DNA of 6,844 bases from the NCBI GenBank assembly GCA_007125455.1, contig SLDE01000187.1, positions 1-6,844 on the forward strand, read 5' to 3'. The notes under the pieces are model-generated. The model was not told the DNA's origin. It made no database searches and worked only from the letters and a program-made list of their open reading frames with translations. Numbering within the stretch: the stretch's first letter is position 1; each line of letters starts with the position of its first letter. Source of the DNA: Ectothiorhodospiraceae bacterium. GTDB taxonomy: Bacteria > Pseudomonadota > Gammaproteobacteria > Thiohalomonadales > Thiohalomonadaceae. A program made the position numbers and the translations under genes. Below are positions 1 to 3,892 of this stretch, piece by piece.

Positions 1-6
1 AAAGCA

Positions 7-274
7 TTAACACAGAGCGCAGAGAAAACGCGACAAGGCTGTATGGTTCGATTGTTCCGCTATCATATCCCGAATGTTTCATGAATTCGTGCGATGATCG
101 CGCAGGATATTGGCCGCACAGGGGATTTTCCGAGGGAGTGCCGTATCGGGCTATACGGCCGACTGAGGAACCCCCCCTGTGTGGTCAAGAGACAAGCGAG
201 GGCGTACGCAATTCATGAAATATTCGGGATATATCCCTTGCCGTTCTCTGTGCTCTCCGTGGCCTCTGTGTTAA
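7..274. repeat. Long imperfect palindrome (possible MITE-like element) filling the yceF upstream region
   Basis: The two halves of this stretch are imperfect inverted copies. From outside in, 7-17 pairs with 264-274 (TTAACACAGAG / CTCTGTGTTAA, 11 bp), and 18-26 pairs with 244-252 with one GU, leaving an 11-base bulge at 253-263. Then 65-93 pairs with 203-232 with one bulged base at 209 and two GU pairs, 110-124 pairs with 174-188 (15 bp, two GU), and 140-146 pairs with 153-159 around a 6-base loop. The left arm has about 25 extra unpaired bases (39-64). Short open frames inside it (for example 94-300) are artefacts of the repeat. This could be a non-autonomous mobile element or a family of dispersed intergenic palindromes. 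No transposase is present and no clear target-site duplication is seen. The pairing is read directly; the mobile-element label is inference. Confidence 0.75.
140..159. other. Central hairpin of the palindrome
   Basis: GCCGTAT at 140-146 and ATACGGC at 153-159 form a perfect 7-bp stem around the loop CGGGCT. This is the symmetry centre of the larger inverted repeat and would be the tip of a cruciform or RNA hairpin. It has no following T-run, so it is not a standard intrinsic terminator. Confidence 0.7.
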
Positions 275-292
275 AAGGTACTTTTTCCAATC

Positions 293-297
293 AGGAA
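293..297 (+). promoter_or_regulatory. Ribosome binding site of yceF
   Basis: AGGAA lies 6 bases before the ATG at 304, which supports that start. It sits 18 bases beyond the end of the upstream palindrome. I see no convincing -35/-10 pair between the palindrome and this site, so the yceF transcript may start within or before the palindrome. Confidence 0.7.
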
Positions 298-303
298 TAA
301 TCC

Positions 304-882
304 ATGACCAAGATAGTGCTGGCCTCCACCTCACCGTTTCGCCGCGAACTGCTCGGCAAGCTCGGCCTGCCCTTTGAGAGCGCCTCGCCAGATATCGATG
401 AGAGCGCCCATCCGGGCGAGACGCCGGAACAACTGGTGGCCCGCCTGGCCGAGGAAAAGGCCCGTGCAGTGGCCGCCAAGCACCCCCAGGCGCTGATCAT
501 CGGCTCCGATCAGGTGGCGGTGAATGATGGGGAGATCCTGGGCAAACCGGGTGGGCACGAGAAGGCGCAGGAGCAGTTGCGTGCGGCCTCGGGCAAGACA
601 GTGTGCTTTCTCACCGGGCTGTGCCTGTACAACAGCGCCACCGGCCACGCCCAGGTGGTGGTGGAGCCCTTCGAGGTGGTATTTCGCCCACTAGACGAGG
701 CGCAGATCGAAAACTACCTGCGTGCCGAGCAGCCCTACAACTGCGCTGGCAGCTTCAAGTCCGAGGGGTTGGGGATCGCCCTGTTTGAGCGCCTGAACGG
801 CGACGACCCCAACAGCCTGATCGGCCTGCCGCTGATCCGCCTGATCCGAATGCTGGAGCAGGAGGGGGTAAACACCATCTAA
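304..882 (+). CDS. yceF: YceF/Maf-family nucleotide pyrophosphatase (7-methyl-GTP pyrophosphatase)
   Basis: This 192-residue cytoplasmic enzyme belongs to the Maf family, which hydrolyses non-canonical nucleoside triphosphates to the monophosphate and pyrophosphate. The closely similar E. coli YceF acts on 7-methyl-GTP, so this is probably a house-cleaning enzyme that keeps modified nucleotides out of RNA. Visible signatures are the N-terminal LASTSPFRRELL (residues 6-17), the EEK at 50-52, GSDQV at 67-71 with the likely catalytic Asp69, GKP at 80-82, and CAGSFKSEG at 147-155. The last is the YceF-type variant rather than the KAG-x-YGIQG type of dTTP/UTP-acting Maf proteins. Length is normal for the family. 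The start is supported by AGGAA 6 bases upstream. The gene stands alone on the plus strand and ends 3 bases from the convergent sppA stop. The family is certain; the precise substrate is inferred from homology. Confidence 0.95.
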   Translation: MTKIVLASTSPFRRELLGKLGLPFESASPDIDESAHPGETPEQLVARLAEEKARAVAAKHPQALIIGSDQVAVNDGEILGKPGGHEKAQEQLRAASGKTVCFLTGLCLYNSATGHAQVVVEPFEVVFRPLDEAQIENYLRAEQPYNCAGSFKSEGLGIALFERLNGDDPNSLIGLPLIRLIRMLEQEGVNTI

Positions 883-885
883 CGC

Positions 886-1860
886 TCAATAGCGCAGCTG
901 CCCCAACCCCAACTGCTGGGCCAGCACATTGGCCATCGAACTACCCAGGCGATCGGCAAAACGCTTGAATAGATCCGGGCGCGGGGTAAAGTCGATCACT
1001 GTCTCCTCGCCGATCACCTCTCGGGCAACGTAGTCCACATCGCCGATCCCATCGACCAAACCCAGCTCGATCCCCTCGCGCCCGCTCCAGAACAGCCCGG
1101 AGAAGATCACCGGATCATCACTCAGGCGCTCACCCCGGCCCTCGCGTACGGCGGTGATGAATTCCTCGTGGATATCATCCAGTACCCGCTGCATGTGTCG
1201 GCCGTGCGCCTCATCCAGCGGCAGGAAGGGATCAAGGATGCCCTTGTTGTCGCCGGAGATCATCAGGCGACGCTCCACCCCCAGTTTGTCGAGGGTATCA
1301 ACGAAGCCAAAACCGTTCATCATCACCCCGATGGAGCCGACGATGCTGGCGGGATTAACGTAGATATCCTCCGCCGCCGAGGCAATGTAATAGGCACCGG
1401 AGGTGCCCATGTCGCCGATCACCGCATGTACCGGGATATCCTCGTGCTTCTCACGCAAGCGCTTGATCTCGCGGAAGATGAGATCGGATTGTACCGGGCT
1501 GCCACCAGGGCTGTTGATACGCAGGATGATCCCCTGGGTACGCTTGTCCTCAAAGGCCTTGCGCACCCCCTTGAGCACGGTCTCGGCATCGGCACGGGTG
1601 CCATCGGCGATCATGCCGTTGATATCCACCACCGCAACCAGCGAGGTGGCGCGGCTGCTCTGGGTGATCTCCTGCCCCTTCAGGCCAAGGTAGAGCAGCA
1701 GGAACAGGTAGGAGAAGATCAGCAGCTTGAAAAAGATGCTCCAGCGGCGGGCGCGCCGCTGCTCGGTCAGCGAAGAGAGGCTGAGCTTTTGTAGCAGCTC
1801 CCGCTCCCAATGGGGGTTATTCTCATCGACCACCTTGTCCTTCCTGCCAAATCCAAACAT
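886..1860 (-). CDS. sppA: SppA-type signal peptide peptidase (S49 family, single-domain, membrane-anchored)
   Basis: This 324-residue S49 serine peptidase is of the short, single-domain SppA type. In known members it cleaves leftover signal peptides or membrane-associated peptides on the outer face of the inner membrane. After a basic, charged N-terminus (RRARR at 35-39), one hydrophobic helix covers about residues 41-60, giving a cytoplasmic N-terminus and periplasmic catalytic domain. The domain shows NSPGG (116-120), then GTSGAYY with the expected nucleophile Ser154, then NPASIVGSIGV (169-179). Lys206 in SGDNKG (202-207) lies 52 residues after the serine, the same spacing as the Ser147-Lys199 dyad of Bacillus SppA. 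AGGGGA lies just before the ATG. It is the last gene of the rluC-HAD-sppA operon, 12 bases after the HAD stop. SohB is an alternative family name, but the length and dyad fit SppA. The dyad assignment is by motif position, not experiment. Confidence 0.9.
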   Translation of the reverse strand: MFGFGRKDKVVDENNPHWERELLQKLSLSSLTEQRRARRWSIFFKLLIFSYLFLLLYLGLKGQEITQSSRATSLVAVVDINGMIADGTRADAETVLKGVRKAFEDKRTQGIILRINSPGGSPVQSDLIFREIKRLREKHEDIPVHAVIGDMGTSGAYYIASAAEDIYVNPASIVGSIGVMMNGFGFVDTLDKLGVERRLMISGDNKGILDPFLPLDEAHGRHMQRVLDDIHEEFITAVREGRGERLSDDPVIFSGLFWSGREGIELGLVDGIGDVDYVAREVIGEETVIDFTPRPDLFKRFADRLGSSMANVLAQQLGLGQLRY

Positions 1861-1872
1861 TGCTATCCCCTA

Positions 1873-2541
1873 TTATCGCTGTGTGTTGTAGCCGTGTAGC
1901 CAGTCGCCAAGCTCGTCGATGGCATCCAGACAGTGCAGTGGCTGGTGCTGGAGCAGGCGCGCCTTTTCATGCACCCCGTAACTCACCGCCAGCGCTCGGG
2001 TGCGGGCGTTGCTGGCCAGTTGCATATCATACTCCGTGTCGCCAATCATCAGGGTATCCCCCGGTTCCACCCCCAGTTCGTCCATGATCTGCTCCAGCAT
2101 CATCGGGTGGGGCTTGGAGAAGGTCTCATCGGCGCAGCGGGTGGTGTGAAAATACTCCCCCAGCCCGGTCTCCTCCAGCACCTTGTTCAGGCCCTGACGC
2201 CCCTTGCCGGTGGCCACCGCCAGCAGGTAGTTGGCCTCGGCCAGTTGCTCGATGGTCTCCCTGGCCCCGGCAAACAACTCTGAGCCAGTTGGGTTGGCGG
2301 TGATGAAGTGGTAGCGATAACGCTCCACCATGGCATCGAGCATGCTATCACTCCCGTCAGGATAGAGGGTGAAGATCGCCTCGCGTAGGCCCAGGCCGAT
2401 GATATTACGGATGCTGTCGGCACTTCGTGGCTCCAGTCCCAAATCGGCGATCGACGCCTTGATGCAGGCAACGATACGGGCCTCCGAGTCCATCAGGGTG
2501 CCGTCCCAGTCGAACACCAGTAGTTCAAATCGTTTGCTCAT
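1873..2541 (-). CDS. HAD-superfamily (subfamily IA) hydrolase, phosphoglycolate-phosphatase-like
   Basis: This 222-residue soluble phosphatase of the haloacid dehalogenase superfamily has all four motifs. Motif I is FDWDGTLMDS with Asp11 (nucleophile) and Asp13. Motif II is VATGKGR with Thr111. Motif III is Lys143 in SKPHP. Motif IV is GDTEYDM with Asp168 and Asp172 for Mg2+. An alpha-helical cap lies between motifs I and II (about 18-85), as in subfamily IA enzymes related to Gph. The substrate cannot be read from sequence; phosphoglycolate, a sugar phosphate or a nucleotide are all possible. The ATG at 2541 is chosen because GAAG lies 5 bases upstream and the protein then begins just before the core strand. 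A GTG at 2547, overlapping the rluC stop, is an alternative that adds two residues. The gene starts 2 bases after the rluC stop, suggesting translational coupling. Confidence 0.9.
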   Translation of the reverse strand: MSKRFELLVFDWDGTLMDSEARIVACIKASIADLGLEPRSADSIRNIIGLGLREAIFTLYPDGSDSMLDAMVERYRYHFITANPTGSELFAGARETIEQLAEANYLLAVATGKGRQGLNKVLEETGLGEYFHTTRCADETFSKPHPMMLEQIMDELGVEPGDTLMIGDTEYDMQLASNARTRALAVSYGVHEKARLLQHQPLHCLDAIDELGDWLHGYNTQR

Positions 2542-2543
2542 AA

Positions 2544-3503
2544 TCACTTCAATTGTTGTAGCAGTCGCTGTAGTGCGGGCTCCAATGGGGCCTGCACGTG
2601 GATGGTGATATGTTCCGGTATGGTAAAGCGCAACTCGGCAGCGTGTAGAAAAAGCCGTTTGAGGCCACGCCCGGCCATCTCTCGGTTGAATCCATCATCA
2701 CCGTATTTGTCGTCCCCAGCGATGGGGTGGCCCGCATATTGGGCATGTACCCGTACCTGGTGGGTGCGCCCGGTGATCAGTCGCACCCGCATCAGCGTGC
2801 AGTCATTATAGATGGTTTCCGGGGCAAACAGGCTGAGCGAGGCCTTGCCATCCTCGCTGACGCGCACAATGCGTTCGCCGGAGCTGAGCACATTCTTGCG
2901 CAACGCTGCGTCGATCCTCCGCTTCCCCCCCGGCCACTGCCCCATCACCAGGGCCAGGTAATTCTTCTCTATGGCGTGGTTGTCGCGCAACAGTGCCTGA
3001 AAGGCGCGCAGGGCGCTGCGCTTTTTGGCAATCACCAGACAACCGCTGGTATCCCGGTCCAGACGGTGGGCCAGTTCGAGAAAATGCGCTTCCGGGCGCA
3101 GGGCGCGTAGGCCCTCGATCACCCCGTGGCTGATCCCGCTGCCACCGTGCACCGCCATCCCCGAAGGCTTATTGAGGATCAAAAAGGCCTTGTCTTCATA
3201 GATGATGGATTGCTCCAGGCGCTCCAGGATGTGTCCTCCCGGTGCCTTCGGTGCAGTCTCATCACTTACCCTTATCGGCGGAATACGCAGCAGATCGCCA
3301 TCTTTTAAGCGGTATTCGGGCTTTATGCGCCCCTTGTTCACCCGCACCTCACCCTTGCGCAAGATGCGGTAGATCCGACTTTTAGGCACGCCTTTGAGGG
3401 TTTTGAGCAGAAAATTGTCCACCCGCTGCCCATCACCATCGTCACCGATACGCAGCTCGCGCACGCCAGGGTTGCCCTGCTGGGGCTTCGATTTGTCATT
3501 CAT
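2544..3503 (-). CDS. rluC: 23S rRNA pseudouridine synthase RluC
   Basis: This 319-residue RluA-family pseudouridine synthase should convert uridines 955, 2504 and 2580 of 23S rRNA (E. coli numbering) to pseudouridine, around the peptidyl-transferase centre. An N-terminal S4 RNA-binding domain covers about residues 24-80, with VPKSRIYRILRKGEVRVNKG at 39-58. The catalytic domain follows, with NKPSGMAVHGGSG (111-123), the signature HRLDRDTSG (146-154) carrying catalytic Asp149, and TGRTHQVRVH (244-253). Similarity to E. coli RluC runs along the whole length, and the length is the same. The start at 3503 is chosen because the 130 upstream codons that stay open (to 3893) do not resemble RluC and overlap the rne leader. 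The Shine-Dalgarno sequence is weak (TAAG). rluC is the first gene of a leftward operon with the HAD and sppA genes, divergent from rne. No clear rluC promoter was found. Confidence 0.95.
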   Translation of the reverse strand: MNDKSKPQQGNPGVRELRIGDDGDGQRVDNFLLKTLKGVPKSRIYRILRKGEVRVNKGRIKPEYRLKDGDLLRIPPIRVSDETAPKAPGGHILERLEQSIIYEDKAFLILNKPSGMAVHGGSGISHGVIEGLRALRPEAHFLELAHRLDRDTSGCLVIAKKRSALRAFQALLRDNHAIEKNYLALVMGQWPGGKRRIDAALRKNVLSSGERIVRVSEDGKASLSLFAPETIYNDCTLMRVRLITGRTHQVRVHAQYAGHPIAGDDKYGDDGFNREMAGRGLKRLFLHAAELRFTIPEHITIHVQAPLEPALQRLLQQLK

Positions 3504-3529
3504 AATCTTAATGATACCAATACAGACGA

Positions 3530-3558
3530 TTGAAGCGCCATCCCAACACTGATATAGT
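3530..3558 (+). promoter_or_regulatory. Probable sigma70 promoter of rne
   Basis: TTGAAG (3530-3535) and TATAGT (3553-3558) are separated by exactly 17 bases, matching 4 of 6 and 5 of 6 consensus positions. Transcription would start near 3565 and give a leader of about 328 bases before the rne ATG, close to the 361-base leader known for E. coli rne. The -35 and -10 boxes lie only 27-58 bases upstream of the rluC start on the other strand, so rluC transcription signals must overlap this region. The assignment is by sequence match only. Confidence 0.6.
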
Positions 3559-3639
3559 TGGTTAATCTCAGCGTGATTGAAGTTTGCGTCCTGTGTGGTC
3601 GCCTCAATATCCACTGAGTCAAAAAGCAGTGAATTACCG

Positions 3640-3663
3640 CGCCTGCCGAATGGTCGGCAGGCG
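3640..3663 (+). promoter_or_regulatory. Strong stem-loop 1 of the rne leader
   Basis: CGCCTGCCGA and TCGGCAGGCG form a perfect 10-bp stem closed by the four-base loop ATGG. It is the most stable hairpin in the leader and lies about 75 bases after the predicted transcript start. There is no T-run behind it, so it does not look like a terminator. It is a candidate for an RNase E recognition hairpin, by analogy with the hp2/hp3 elements of E. coli rne. Confidence 0.75.
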
Positions 3664-3678
3664 TCAGCCATGTACCAC

Positions 3679-3705
3679 GGTCCGGCAGCCAGAACCCTCC
3701 GGACC
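3679..3705 (+). promoter_or_regulatory. Stem-loop 2 of the rne leader
   Basis: GGTCCGG at 3679-3685 pairs perfectly with CCGGACC at 3699-3705 around a 13-base loop. Part of this hairpin (GGCAGCC, 3684-3690) is also complementary to GGCTGCC at 3746-3752, so two mutually exclusive folds can be drawn. Confidence 0.65.
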
Positions 3706-3844
3706 CCAAACGAGCAGCGCTCCCGCTTGCCCCCACGGAAAAGCCGGCTGCCAAAAACAGAGTGAAACGTCGCGTAGCGCCCCAGGCCTACTGCGCCGTC
3801 ACCACATGCCGAATAGTAAAAGACGGCCTGACACTCTGGCGAAC

Positions 3845-3869
3845 CCGCAATCCCCGTGAGGGGCTGTGG
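3845..3869 (+). promoter_or_regulatory. GNRA-capped hairpin just upstream of the rne start
   Basis: CCCC (3852-3855), the tetraloop GTGA (a GNRA sequence) and GGGG (3860-3863) form a tight hairpin. It extends below a small internal loop by CCGCA/TGTGG (3845-3849 with 3865-3869, one GU). It ends 23 bases before the ATG. The ribosome site downstream is weak (GAGAGA around 3882), so the hairpin could affect initiation. Confidence 0.6.
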
Positions 3870-3892
3870 TCGAGCGCCTGTGAGAGATAACA

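Larger units (their letters stand above)
3565..3892 (+). promoter_or_regulatory. Structured 5' leader of rne (probable autoregulatory UTR)
   Basis: No gene is supported on either strand of this stretch. It holds a series of inverted repeats, read 5' to 3': 3612-3631 (5 bp), 3640-3663 (10 bp, perfect), 3679-3705 (7 bp, perfect), 3774-3791 (7 bp with one bulge) and 3845-3869 (9 bp with an internal loop and a GTGA tetraloop). Unpaired A-rich segments separate them (about 3751-3769 and 3827-3832). In E. coli the rne leader is bound and cleaved by RNase E itself, so rne mRNA decay tracks enzyme level. The same position, length and hairpin-rich character suggest the same feedback here. Structure is read by eye; regulation is inferred. 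Confidence 0.65.

Noticed and set aside
1..10. Possible minus-strand start of a divergent yceD (ATG complement at 5-7), expected here from gene order
   Set aside because: Only a few bases remain before the edge and they overlap the repeat end, so the sequence gives no support.
94..300. A 68-codon plus-strand frame before yceF
   Set aside because: It lies inside the long palindrome, has no ribosome site or recognisable protein sequence, and ends by the yceF ribosome site.
1168..1794. 208-codon plus-strand frame opposite sppA
   Set aside because: It is a shadow of sppA: the sppA frame has the full S49 motifs and this frame shows no family features.
3504..3600. Promoter for the rluC operon on the minus strand
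   Set aside because: Candidate boxes (such as a TGG-TATCAT right beside the start codon, or TATATC overlapping the rne -10) lack a well-spaced -35 partner, so none is reported.
3640..3663. Intrinsic terminator between rluC and rne
   Set aside because: The stem is strong but no T-run follows on either strand, and both genes start away from it.
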